Assembly: GCA_019096155.1 (NCBI GenBank)
Contig: JAHCVI010000003.1
Span: forward strand, 124,001-188,000
Direction of reading: 5' to 3'
Origin: Staphylotrichum longicolle
Lineage: Eukaryota; Ascomycota; Sordariomycetes; Sordariales; Chaetomiaceae
Length of the DNA stretch: 64,000 nucleotides
Both the position numbers and the translations under genes were made by a program. The number at the start of each line of letters is the position of its first letter. Position 1 is the first letter of the stretch. The notes beneath the pieces were generated by a model. It saw nothing but the letters and a program-made list of their open reading frames with translations. It did no database searches and was not told the DNA's origin. Shown here piece after piece: positions 31,785-43,038 of the stretch.

Positions 31785-34700
31785 ATGGCAACTGAGTCAC
31801 CCAAGCAGCGATCCGATGAAGCTACTCTGACTTCTACCGCCGAGCCCGTGAGCATCGCGCCCCGTTCTCTATCAGGGCCTATCTGGTGTATGTTGTCGCT
31901 GACTGCAGCCCCGCGCCGCCCGCAGACCATCACGATCGACACCGACTCGCAAAATGTCGACCTCGGACAACCGCACCTAAACGGCGATGCCCCCGCTTCC
32001 GCCGCCACGGACGAGTTTGAGAACAAGCACATTTCCGACATCGTGGACGATCTGGTGAACTCGACAGAAGTTAGCATTAGTGGAGGATCCGACAACGAGG
32101 CAGCCAAGTCCGATGCGTCCAAGAGCAGGGGCAACGGCCGCATCTCTGTTAAGAAACCCGCATCTTTCAAGGCCATCAATGTCAACAAGACCTTCCTCAC
32201 CGCCAAGGGCGCTGCCCCGGCGCAGCCAAAGACGAGCGAAAAGGCGCCCCCGTCTTCAACTCCCTCGCCTGCCCCTACCAGTACTCTGAGCGCTGCCCGG
32301 CCCAGGCTTGTTGCCAAGAGTGGCAGCGGTCTAGTCACGAAGGCGTCTGGGGCAAATGGGGGAAAGGCGGCCCCTGATGCGAGCGCTGTTTGGAACAAGA
32401 ATCGACGTGAGCAGACCGTGGCATGTTTGTTTGGACGAAATAACTGACATGTTCGCCAGCGGCCCCTCCCCCGGAGCCCAAGAAATATACCGACGAAGAA
32501 CTTAAGAAGTATGGAATCCACATGGCGACGCGGCTCAATGCCGACGACGCCAAGGGGCAGTCCAACTGGGCCGATATCGACGATGATGATGAGGACTGGG
32601 ACCCGGACACAATCACGTGGAAGGACGGAACCAAGATCGCCATTGCCCATACCGAGGACCATCCGCCACCCCCACCAGAACCGGTCGCGCAGCCTGCTGC
32701 AAAGGAGAGCGTGCCTCTGGAGAGAGCCAAGGCGCCAGCAACTGGCACCTCGCCATCCGTCAAGACCGGCGTTCTTGCGTCTGGAAAGGGTCTTGTGTTG
32801 AAGGGCGCGCCGGAAAAGCCAACCCTCGTTGCGAAGCCCCCGGCTCCGCCGGCCCCTGCAAAGTCGCCATGGGCACAGCTCCCCAAGATCGACAAGGTCT
32901 CCCCGATCGCGGCGGACGCGCAGGCTCAGGCGCCACAAAGATACCCGCCACGAGATACCCCGTTGTACCAAACACATGCTGCGCCGCCGCCCAAGGAGAT
33001 CGCGGCAGACGACTTCAGCCGAGCCGCTTGGCGAGACGGCGCACCGGGAGGAAACAGGGAGCTGTATAACTCCCAGTCTGGCCGCTATGAACCGGTTCTT
33101 GACCGCCGCGGCTCGATGCGCCAGGAGCACCCACACAGCCGACAGCCGGCACTCCTGCAGCGGCCGCTGCCTCACGAGCAAGGACCGCCAGAGGCACCTG
33201 GATCTTTCCAGCACGGCAGGAACAACGAGCAACAGGGCTATGGACGGAGACGCGGGTCTTCCAACGTTAGTGGCGGAAGCGGCAGCTGGCAACGGCTTAA
33301 CCCTCTTCCCCCTCCTGAGCTCCTCAATGCGCGTCGCCCATCCATGACCGGAGGAAGCGATGGCCCGGCGTCGCCATCTGGACTTCAAGGCGGACCCCCT
33401 CACGGCCCGGCATGGCAACATAGAGCCTCCCCAGGCACAGTGCACGCAACGCCCTACCAGTCGGGCGGACCAGGCGCTGACAACCGGGGCATGCCTCCTC
33501 CTGCCCAGCCGTCGCCATCGGCCGCCCCGGCCGTTCCCGTTACCGAGCAGGATTATGAGCTGCAAAAGAGGCTAATGCGGGAACGCCGAGAGCTCGCCAT
33601 GAGGCGCCGCCAGGAGGAAGAAGCCAAAGAGGAGGCAGCACGGAGGGAGCGGATTCGCTTGAAGCTCGAGGCACTAGGCCCGGCGCCCGAGTCGAACAAG
33701 GCCAAGAAAACGGCTGGGAAAGAACAGGCCACGGCGCCTACACAGATCCAGTCGCGCGAGGACAACACCTCTCAGAAACCCGCGCCAGCCGAGTCGCCGG
33801 CGGCCGAGCAAGCCGTACCCGCGGCAGTCACCCAGGATTCCGCCAAACCGCCAACTGCGCATCCCAATGGACCCCCGACGCAAGCGATGCCACAGCCCGA
33901 CAGCGTGGAGTCTCGTGCGCAAGCCCATCCTTGGGTTCCCTCGACAAGGCAAACTGATCGACAACCGGCCGGCTGGGGCCTACAGCCCCCGACGACCAAA
34001 AATGTGTGGGCCGCCCCCAACAACCGGAGCCTCGGGAATGGCACGTTCGCGGCCGACTTGGGTACATCCCAGCTCCCTCAGGTTGCTAGCCAGGCTGGGC
34101 CGGGCCCCATTGCGCCGCCGACAAGCGCCCGCGCGACAACGAATTCCCAGGCAGCCATGCCACCTGCCGCTGGATGGCAGCCGCCGATCGGCCCTTCGGG
34201 GCAGGGCCGGCCACCCAGGAACGTGGCGGAGCGCGAGAACCCCTGGGCCGCTGCTGCCCGCCTCAACGACGACAAGTTTTCCGAGATGCTCAACGAACAA
34301 TACGAAGAGCGGGACCGTCGACTGCAGGCCGAAGGCCGATCCCTGGCAGATATCCAGCCTGCCATCAAAGACACGTGGCGCCCTACAAAGCTTGATGAGA
34401 GCGGCGCTCGCATCGATGCGGCTCCCAAACAAACTCTACAGATCGGGCAAGAAAACCCGTGGGCACATTCGGCCGAGTCTAAGCCTGCGACCTCGCAACA
34501 AGCGCCATCGGTGCCGAGCGGCGCTCCGTCCGAGTACGGCCAGCTTCCCCCGAGCATCGTGCCTCCCCGCGACATGGCGCCGGGGCCGATGCTTGGTGCA
34601 AAAACAGCGACAGTGCAGCAGGGCCGGGGCTCGCGATTCTTCCCATCGCGCGATGTCCGCCAAGAAACCCGCGACATCCGCCTCGAGTCGAACGCAGAAG

Positions 34701-35602
34701 CGCTTCGATACATCTCGCCATCTCCCCCTCCCCCCGATATGGACGGCCACCCCGCTTTCGATGGCGATGCGAGCCACCCGCATGTCTCGCTGCCACGGCC
34801 GTACCCTGTTGTTCGACTTCCTCCTTCAGCGGCCAAGGACTCGCAGGCGGGCACAGCAGAGGCCAACAGGCTACCTTCTGGCCCGTCCAAATCTCATGGG
34901 CCGAACTTTGGTTGGGCGGCGCAGACAGCGTACAAGGATCTGGACAATACCGCGCGCGCGCCTGCGCATAAACCGGACAACTCGTGGCAGGCCAAGATTG
35001 ACAGCCTCCTCGGCGGACGCAAAGTGCATCCTCCCAGATCTGCAGGGACGGATACGCGCATCCCCCATCACCATGAGCCGTCGTCCCCTGGGCTTTCGAC
35101 CCGCTTGGCCGAGACGGATGGGTCTGTCACGACCAAGGTGATGGCCGAAGAATGCTTTGAGGAGCAGGAGATGGGGTCAGTGCCGCCCATCAGGCTCCCC
35201 AAGACGATACCCGAGATGGCGTGGCAACCCAGTCCCACGCCCAAGCCGCTTCCAAAAAAGCTCTACCCCACAGTCCTTAGCGCGGATTCTATCAGCTTCC
35301 CCGTTGACGTGTCTGGGGCGGGCACGGTCTGGCGGGTCTGTCTTCCCGGCAGCGAGAGCAAGAGCATCACTGTCCCGTTCGGCCGGACGCGCAGCAACCC
35401 ACGTCGGGGCGGCCAGCGTGGTGGTCGGCACACTTCCTCAGCCCAGCATCGGCAAGGCAAGGGCCGCGAGCCGTCGTCGTATTCCGCGGAGCAGGGCGCC
35501 AGCGCCTCGGGATCCAACGCTGCGCACGGCAGGAACAATCGAGGCGGTTACCGGGGGCGTGAGAGCTGGTCGCGGAATGGGTCAGCCCAGATCCCGACCT
35601 AG
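31785..35602 (+). CDS. large, mostly disordered protein with RGG-like C-terminus; function unknown
   Basis: Exons 31785-31847, 31926-32406 and 32460-35602 give 1,228 residues. The recognisable islands are an acidic block around the second junction (TDEELKKYGIHMATRL...WADIDDDDEDWDPDTITWKDG), a Lys/Arg/Glu helix near 580-625 (LQKRLMRERRELAMRRRQEE), repeated ENPWA motifs, and a Gly/Arg-rich tail (RRGGQRGG, RNNRGGYRGRE). Everything else is Pro/Ala/Gln-rich and likely disordered. RGG tails and such acidic/aromatic motifs are common in RNA-associated proteins, so a role in mRNA metabolism is possible, but I do not recognise the family. The first intron (78 nt, donor GTGAGC, acceptor CGCAG at 31925) is a multiple of three without stops; the competing CTGCAG acceptor at 31908 would break the frame. 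Confidence 0.75.
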
Positions 35603-36906
35603 GAGACTCGGCCCCTTATCAGAAGCGCGCGAGTTTGACGACAGGCACAGAAGAGTTGACATTCGTCTCGCCTACCTCGGCGCACTCGATTTTGACGGCA
35701 GGGGTTTTGTGTACAGTCAACTTGCGCGCCATTCCCCATATCAAGCACAACCGTCGATCTAGTCTATATTTCGGCACGGCGGCTCAGACAGCGAGCGGCA
35801 GCAGTGTACGAGTTTTCGATTTCTTTTTCCGTTTCCTCATTTCCTTGCGGCCGGGCTGCATCAGCAGTCCTGGCTATCTCCTCTGGTCGCTTCAGCAGGA
35901 TCATGGGCTATCTCGTCCTCGTCCAGGGACACTATTTTAGGGCGTGTGGGGTAGGAGACGGACCACGAGCTCGTCTCCCCCCCGCATTGAGCGCGGCTTG
36001 GAAACTAATACCAGCCCGGGGGAGATGGCACATCCGGGTCAGTCTTTTTGACAGCAACCAGGTGTTGCGAACGTGGATGGGGGTGATACGAGATCATGAG
36101 AAGGGACAGACAGACAGAGCAGGACACACGGTCGTTGCTCGTCCTTTGCAATACTTTTGGCCATGACGAATATGCGCCCGCAGCTGACAGACGGACCGAC
36201 ATGGATGTCATTGTGCTCTCTGGCCTCCCCGAGATAGACCAGAGAAGTGAAGGATACCTCTCATATTGATGCGGATGGATGGATGGATACAATGGCGATG
36301 CCCAACCTACCAACTGGAGTGGCGCGGGCGTGGGCGGGCGAATACCTTTGGTGGTGTGTAGCTGCGCAATTCACGGTTTAGTGGCTCTACAGTCTCTCGA
36401 GAAACATACCAATGATCAGTTCTCTGTGGCCTGCCTGGCAAGTGATGTATACCAACCGGAATGGGTGAAATGTTGTCTGGAGTGGCGTTATTCAGCCCCT
36501 CTTTGTCGTCAACTGCGTGCCTCTCTCACTTCATATCACTTAACTCTACGTGTCTTGTCAGCACACGATGAGTTGATGACTTGCATGGCCTGTGTTGAAT
36601 CTCGTTGGATGGATTTCGCTGGCAACTGGTTGGTCTTGGTGTGAGCATATCCCACCAGATGTGTGGTTGCCCCGCAGAGTTGTCTCCGCTCTTCAACTCC
36701 ATCGCTTTCCAAGTCTGGTTCACTCACACCGAGGCAATACAACCCCCGCTTCTACGGCACGTACACATTCGTACTAAAGCAGCAGAAATAAGGGGTGAAG
36801 GAACAAACATTGGAGAGTTGATCTTTTGAGTTTCAGGATTTTACCACCGCTTTCTCACCAAGAGCCGTCCCTCCCAAACCACCCATTCTGTTTCTTGAGT
36901 TCAGTC
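35603..36906. other. 1.3-kb intergenic region
   Basis: No gene is supported. A short (GGAT)4 tandem lies near 36272-36288. Confidence 0.5.
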
Positions 36907-38470
36907 ATGGCGGACAGCCCCGGCAACCCCCCGCCCCAGGAGGGTGACCCCAAGAATGACGCCTCCAAAAAGCTGATCAACCTCCTCCGCGGCTGGCCGT
37001 CGCCGCACCTGCTGCCCGCGGCCCTCCTGCGCTCAGCAGCCGACTACGTGCTGTCGGACCCGTCCATCGCCGTCCCCGTGCTGCAGTACGGCATCGACCC
37101 GGGCTATCAGCCGCTGCGCGAGGAGCTGGCCCGCTGGCTGACGCCGCAGTACGGCTTCTCCGAGATCCGGGCCGACGAGATCGCCATCTCGGGCGGGGCG
37201 AGCCAGAGCCTGGCCTGCGTGCTGCAGTCGTTTACCGACCCGGGGTACACGCGGGCCGTGTGGGCGGTGGCGCCGTGCTATTTCATGGCGTGTCCCATTT
37301 TCGAGGACGCCGGCTTCTGGGGCCGGCTGAGGGCCGTGCCGGAGGACGAGGGCGGGGTGGATGTGGAGGCGCTGGCGAGGGGGTTGAGGGAGGTGGATGC
37401 GCGGGGAGGAGAGGTGAGTACCTACGGAGTACTCTGCGAAGTTCTCAGGGGAGGAGGAGGATGTTTATCGTGTATTTGGCTAACAAAAACAAACAAACCG
37501 AACAGGACCACCCCTTCAAATCCCCCGCGCCGCACCGCAAGACCTACCGCCACGTCATCTACCTCGTCGCCACGGCCGCCAACCCCTCCGGCAAGACCCT
37601 CTCCCTCGCTCGCCGCCACCAGCTCGTCCACCTCGCCCGCGAGCACGACGCCCTCATCATCTCGGACGACGTCTACGACCTCCTCCAATGGCCCGTTTCC
37701 ACTCCCCCACCCCTTCCTCTTCCTCTTCATCTTCTCCCTCTTCCTCCCCGTCCCCCTTACCCCCGCTCCTCCCGCTCCTCTCCCAACTCGACCTTGCCCT
37801 GGCCCCCTCCCGGCACAACCCCCCCGGCAAGCACTTCTCCCACGCCATCTCCAACGCCTCCTTCTCCAAGCTCGTCGGGCCGGGGATGCGCACGGGCTGG
37901 ATCCACGCCTCGCCCGACTTCGCCGCCGGGTTCGCCCACACGGGCACCAACCGCAGCGGCGGCGCGGCCAGCCAGTTCGCGGCCGCCGTCGTGTGGCGCA
38001 TGCTGCAGTGCGGCGACCTGCAGGCGCACCTGGACGGGACGGTCCGGCCCGCGCTGCGGCGGCGGCACGCGCTCATGGGCGACGTGGTGGGGAGGGTCCT
38101 GGCGCCGCTCGGGGTGGCGGTCTGTAAAGGGGGAGGTCAAGGAGGAGGGCGGGTGGGGGGAGGTGTTTGGCGGGTATTTTGTCTGGCTGAGGTTGCCTGA
38201 GGGATTGGGTGCAGAGGCGGTGGCGGAGCGGGCGCGGCGGGAGGAGGAGCTGGTGGTGGCGCCGGGGAGGCTGTTCGAGGTGGCTGGGGATGAGGCGGCG
38301 GCGAGGTTTCCGGGGCATGTGAGGCTGTGTTTCTCGTGGGAGGAGGAGGAGAATATTGTGGAGGGGGTCGAGAGGTTGGGGAGGGTGATTAGGAGGATGC
38401 TAGGCGGGGGGGGGGTGGGGGGGCAGAAGGGAAGGGAGTGGACGAGCTTAAGACCGAGTTGTTCAAGTAG
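36907..38470 (+). CDS. PLP-dependent aminotransferase, class I/II fold, with three apparent frame breaks
   Basis: Exon 36907-37413 and an exon from 37506 (intron 37414-37505). The protein begins MADSPGNPPPQEG and shows INLLRGWPSPHLLPA, LQYGIDPGYQPLREELARWL, the ISGGASQSL cofactor-site motif, ANPSGKTL, ISDDVYDLLQWP and SFSKLVGPGMRTGW, whose Lys should bind pyridoxal phosphate. The C-terminal half has GGYFVWLRLPEG and HVRLCFSW. The frame changes in the C-run at 37704-37708, again at 38126-38133 (AAAGGGGG), and probably in the G-runs at 38406-38423, after which the other frame ends neatly VDELKTELFK and a stop at 38468-38470. All are one-base changes in homopolymers. Splicing cannot explain them, because the sequence between 37690 and 37790 has no AG acceptor and GGYFVW must be kept. 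Substrate is unknown. It is either a sequencing artefact or a young pseudogene. Confidence 0.8.
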
Positions 38471-38969
38471 AGTAGATATAGACGGGCAACATCAATTGTG
38501 GCTCGATTGTGAGCGCAGCCAAGAGGCGACGCGCATCCCTTCTTGTCTCTTTGGTATTGGCCCTTCTGTGGCCTGTCGCAGGGTACCAACCCGTCCCGTA
38601 TACCGGCCATCCAACGCTTCCCCCTTCCCAACCGCCTGATCTGATCTCCCCCTTGGCTCCGCCCGTGCGTCCGAAACCTGTTCGGAGTATGTAGAGGGAC
38701 TGCCAAGCTTTAGTTCTCCTGTAGCCATCCGCGCGGCATTTTCCCTGGTGCAGTTCCATGCCCGCAAACCGAGATTGCGGCTTGTGGCCGTTTCCACGCA
38801 GCCCGGTAAGGGTACTACTGACTGCTGACCACTGCGCCAATGCGCTAATTCCCGGAACCAGTCAAGGCTTTCGTCGGATTGGCTTAGGAGGCAAGACGGC
38901 GAGGCATCTGGGGCAGAATCCAGATGAGGGAGGAAGTTCTCTGTTACCATGCAGTGTGACTCGGTGCAT
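38471..38969. other. convergent intergenic region
   Basis: Lies between the aminotransferase and RNase H2C 3' ends. A long open frame here is only read-through past the RNase H2C intron. Confidence 0.5.
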
Positions 38970-39561
38970 TCACTTCTCCTTGGCTGTGGTCGCGGGATAC
39001 GAGTGGATCTGTCCTTTATTAGCACCAGACACAAGACAACAACAGCGCCAACTTTACCAACCTTGTCAGCAAGTGCCAGCCACTCCTCGGCACCTCTCAG
39101 GTACGGATCCGCAGCGCCATCGACAGCGACCTCGTGGCCCCAGACGACTATCTCGTCAAACTCGGCCTGTGCCTGCAGAGTCCCCAAGGGTGCCTCGGCC
39201 TCGAGGTCAACGACCTCGGGTTCCTCCGGGCGTCTGGACGGCTCCTCGGGCGGCGACGCGACTGCGACGATGCCGCGGTAGCCCTCGGGCAGCTTCACCG
39301 TCTTGCCCTGCAGCTTGCGGCCGCGGAAGTAGGCCGTGCCGGTGCCGCCTAAACATCAATACTGAATTAGTACCTTAGGTTTCCAGGAAAAGAGGAAAAG
39401 GCACAGTGATCCTTACTCTCGTCGGCTTTGGGGTCCCAGAAAGACTGGACGGGGTCAACGGAGCCGGTGTGGTGCACGCGGCAGGGCAGGAGGTGAGGCG
39501 TCGCCTTGGGAGTGTTCCCGGACGGCGCCTCGGGCTTGAGACTGAGCATTGGCTGTGACAT
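38970..39561 (-). CDS. RNH203: ribonuclease H2 subunit C
   Basis: Non-catalytic subunit of the heterotrimeric RNase H2 that removes ribonucleotides and RNA:DNA hybrids from nuclear DNA. Exons 39561-39417, 39348-39062 and 39008-38970 give 156 residues. The order is MLSLKPEAPSG, LLPCRVHHTGSV, QSFWDPKADES, GTAYFRGRKLQGKTVKLPEGYRGIVA, then FDEIVVWGHE and the ending WLALADKIHSYPATTAKEK. The last intron (39009-39061, branch TGCTAAT) is needed to obtain the conserved IHSYP end. The first intron (39349-39416) has a TACTAAT branch. The start could also be the second Met, four codons in. Confidence 0.92.
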
Positions 39562-41234
39562 GTTTGAGGCTGTGATGTATGCTCTGGCGATGGGAGACTG
39601 TGTGTGTGAACAAGGATGGGGACGCGTCTCAGAACGGGGAGTTTAAGTGGAACGCGCTTGACGCGACTGCACTGATCGAGTTTTGTGGGGCACTACCAGG
39701 CGACGAACTCCCGTCACGTTAACACAAGACGGCAAGCTCCGCCGTCTGTCAACACTCAGATTTTACTCCTTAGAAGGCTTATCGAGTTTCCTCCATGGTT
39801 ACCAACACACTATCTTCAGCCCTGACCCAACTTGACAGTTTAACCCAATCCCCGTCTGTTCCCCCCGGCGCGCTTCATGCTCTTCATGTTCGCACATGCA
39901 ACCCCTCGCTGTCCACGAAGGAACAGAAACAGCCTGACGTCCCAATCCGCACACCAAAGCGCCTCCAGCCCGGCATCTTGGAATGTCTCCGATCTGGGGC
40001 TGCATGACGCGTTGCCTGCATCGCGGCCAAGCGATGTCGCTGCCATGATCACATTTGCACCCACCACACATGTCTCCCGATCAGACTTGCTGTTGGCTGA
40101 CACGCATCCCAAATCCCAATGCGGTGGGTCCTCGACTCCTCGGTGTCACCATCAGCCGGAGTGCTGACACTCCGGCACTCGACGGTTCGACGGTGTGGCG
40201 GCTCTGCGTCGAGTCTGAATCGGCTCTACCCGATCTAAGGTTCGGCGTCCACAGATTTTGTGTGACCAGGAGGACTGCACCAGACCAACACGGTCATCAG
40301 GTCTATCGCAAAAAGAAAAGAAACTTCACCACTCGGTCTGCCCTGACATTGGCTTGCCATTCATGAGATATTCAGTTCTTCGTAGCTAGGTAGTTGTTTC
40401 ACTCTCACCATGCATTCCCAACACATCCTGCCAACCTTGCGGATCTAATTTCCTTTGCAAGGCAACTGGAGGACCTTACCCCGGTCAGTATCGGTAGGAT
40501 GCGCCCTCCATCACCACTCTTGTCGTATCATGTGGAAGCTCCGCGATCAGATCTGCAGTCATATGCCAGCCGTGATCAAGGATGCAGAGAGAGAGAGGCA
40601 GCAATGGGCATTCTCCTGTTGGGAGGACATGGCTTGCCCGGACAAGACACGCCTCCACCAGCAAGTCGTCTCATGGGCAAATCAACCCTTGGACCATCCA
40701 AGGCGACAAGGTACCACTAGCACTAGGGAACAATAAGAACCATGTCGACTGCTCATGCTTTCCCTCATCCGAGTTCAATCTCTGGGGTTGATTCGATCCG
40801 AAGCTTGACCCCCAGGATGAGATTGACCTTGTTTGTTTCACACGCCGGCATAACCAGCTCCAGAACAGCTTCCGAACAGCTTCGGAACAGTCCAGCATTG
40901 TCCTCGCAAACTCGTAAACACCTTGCTCTTTGTTGACTCAGTTCACCCTACATCCATGTAAGCAATCAACCAGTATTTTCAGTTTGCTTTCCGAATTCAC
41001 CTGCATATCTACACCGCGACAGTAGCCCTTTGTAAGTCAGGATTCCTTCGCTCTCTTTGTATTGACAACAGTAGATATTGACCCACGTCATGAACACTCT
41101 TCGCTATAGAAGCACCCACTATCATCGCTCCATCTTCGCCGTCATCCTAGTTCCATCCAAACAAAGCCTAGAGACATCGCCAGCATCGGCTGTCGCCATC
41201 TCACACCCAACCGTATTGGGCAATCCCTCACAAC
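39562..41234. other. 1.7-kb intergenic region upstream of the CFA-like gene
   Basis: No supported gene. It includes the RNase H2C promoter side, an 11-bp tandem repeat at 40863-40890, and about 1.2 kb of anonymous sequence. Confidence 0.5.
40863..40890 (+). repeat. 11-bp tandem repeat (GAACAGCTTCS), 2.5 copies
   Basis: GAACAGCTTCC (40863-40873), GAACAGCTTCG (40874-40884) and GAACAG (40885-40890) are head to tail. The junctions form TTCCGAA and TTCGGAA, the latter half-site spacing reminiscent of but not equal to heat-shock elements (GAA and TTC are 4 nt apart instead of 2). It lies about 350 nt before the CFA-like start. Confidence 0.6.
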
Positions 41235-42871
41235 ATGGCCCCGTTGTTGACCGGCTCCAGCCTGCCTGGCGCCCTTCTCCAGCCCATCGCCCAAGGCGCT
41301 GCCTACCTCCGCAACAAGCTCGGCAATCTCGCATGGGACCACAGCGTCGCCATCGCCCGCCCAGCCATCCTCTCGCTGTTCTCCGGCATCGAAATCGGCA
41401 CCCTCATCATCATTGACGAGCCAGCCGGGGAACGCCTCATCTTCGGCAACCCTCTCGATACCGGCACTCATCCCAACGGCACAACGGACAAAACACCAAA
41501 CGGCACAGCCCACCTTAGCAACAAGCGCAACACCCATAAACCTCCCCATGCGACCCTCACCATCACCTCGCCCGCCTTCTACCCCCGCCTCCTCCTCCTC
41601 GCCGACATGGGCTTCGCGGCCTCGTACCTGCTCCACGAGGCCGCCTGCCCGGACCTGACCGCCTTCTTCCGCCTCTTCGTCCTCAACCGCGCCCGCCTCG
41701 GCAACGGCACCACCTGGTCCTCCTCCGCCCTCGTCGGCACCCGCGCCCGCCTTTTGGGCGTCACCAATGGTGGGACAGGGGGTTGGGGATCCAAGACGAT
41801 CATCACCAACACCCCCGCCAACGCCCTCCTCAACGCCGCGGCGCATTACGACCTGGGCAACGACATGTTCGCGGCGTTCCTGTCGCGCGACATGACCTAC
41901 TCGTGTCCCATCTGGAAGGAGGAGACGGGGCGAGCAGAGGCAAGGGAAGAGGAAGGGGACGGGCTGGAAGACGCGCAGATGCGCAAGCTGAGGCGGGTGA
42001 TTGAGCGGGCGCGGATCAGCGCGGCCGACCACGTGCTGGAGATCGGCACCGGGTGGGGGTCGTTCGCCATCGAGGCGGTCAAGAGCACGGGGTGTCGCGT
42101 GACGAGTTTGACGCTGTCGAGGGAGCAGAAGGGGTGGGCGGAGGAGAGGATCGAGAGGGAAGGGGTCGGCGACCGGGTGGAGGTGCTGTTGATGGATTAT
42201 CGGGACGAAAAGTTGCCGGTGCCGGAGGGGGGGTATGATAAGGTGGTGTCGATTGAGATGATTGAGGCGGTGGGGAAGGAGTTTCTAGGGACGTATTTTG
42301 GGAGGGTGGACCGGGTGCTGAAGAGAGACGGGGGGATCGCCGTGTTTCAGTGCATCACCATGCCCGAGGGCAGGCATCAGGCGTACTCAACGAGGGAAGA
42401 GTAAGTCAACACTGAAGGAAACGGGGGGAGGAGACGCTGACAGTCGCGCAGCTTCATCAACCGCTACATCTTCCCAGGCGGTTATCTTCCGTCTATCACG
42501 CAGCTGCTGAACCACATTGCGGCGGCGTCCAGGGGCACGCTCATCGTGGAAAACGTCGAGAACATTGGCGGCCACTACGCCCGGGCCTTACGCCTTTGGA
42601 ACGAGCGGTTCCTGGCGGCGTTCGAGGACAAGATCCGCCCGGCACTCATAGAGGAGCATCCAGAGATGACCGAAGAGGAGGTCGAGGTGTTTCGGAGGAA
42701 GTGGGAGGTGAGTACCGTTCCCTAGCTCGATCCTCGTGGCCATAGTGCTGACCGGCGCAGTACTACTTTGCGTATTCAGAAGCGGGATTCTTGACCAAGA
42801 CGCTTGGAGATGTCATCATCACTGTCGGAAGAGAGGGGGCCATGGAGTTGATGGAGGGCATTCCACTGTAA
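41235..42871 (+). CDS. cyclopropane-fatty-acyl-phospholipid synthase-like methyltransferase
   Basis: SAM-dependent enzyme family that adds a methylene or methyl group to unsaturated acyl chains of membrane lipids. Exons 41235-42400, 42452-42707 and 42761-42871 give 510 residues. The family hallmark HYDLGNDMFAAFLSRDMTYSCPIW is followed by a charged insertion, then SAM motif I (VLEIGTGWGSFAIEA), LTLSREQ, MDYRD, SIEMIEAVG and FQCITMPEGR. The second exon has FPGGYLPSI and the third YYFAYSEAGFLTKTLGDVIITVGRE. About 170 residues precede the catalytic part, with the usual N-terminal domain interrupted by an Asn/Thr-rich insertion. Whether it makes cyclopropane, branched or another modified lipid cannot be told. 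Patchy distribution of this family in fungi makes an old bacterial origin conceivable; the introns show long residence. Confidence 0.9.
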
Positions 42872-42878
42872 CCGGCAT

Positions 42879-42943
42879 CATCCGCATTGGCGATACAGGA
42901 ATCCTCGTTGACTTGGACCATCCGCACTGACGACACAGGAATC
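42879..42943. repeat. imperfect 25-nt direct repeat, 40-nt period, just after the CFA-like stop
   Basis: Copies at 42879-42903 and 42919-42943 (CATCCGCAYTGRCGAYACAGG core) differ at three positions, all transitions. Confidence 0.6.
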
Positions 42944-43038
42944 TCATCGGGAAGGTTGGGTATCATGCTGAGTTTTTGCGAGTTCTTGACTTGGGGCTGG
43001 CCCCCTCCTGAGATAGAAGGTCCATAGAGAGAGACATT

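Noticed and set aside
31646..33565. 639-codon minus-strand frame
   Set aside because: Antisense to the low-complexity protein gene; basic and biased, with no splice or start support.
38122..38212. An intron (GTAAAG...TGCAG) instead of a frameshift in the aminotransferase
   Set aside because: It would remove the conserved GGYFVWLRLPEG core.
38492..38969. C-terminal extension of RNase H2C by read-through
   Set aside because: The intron 39009-39061 restores the family ending IHSYP and a stop at 38970; the extension has no conserved features.
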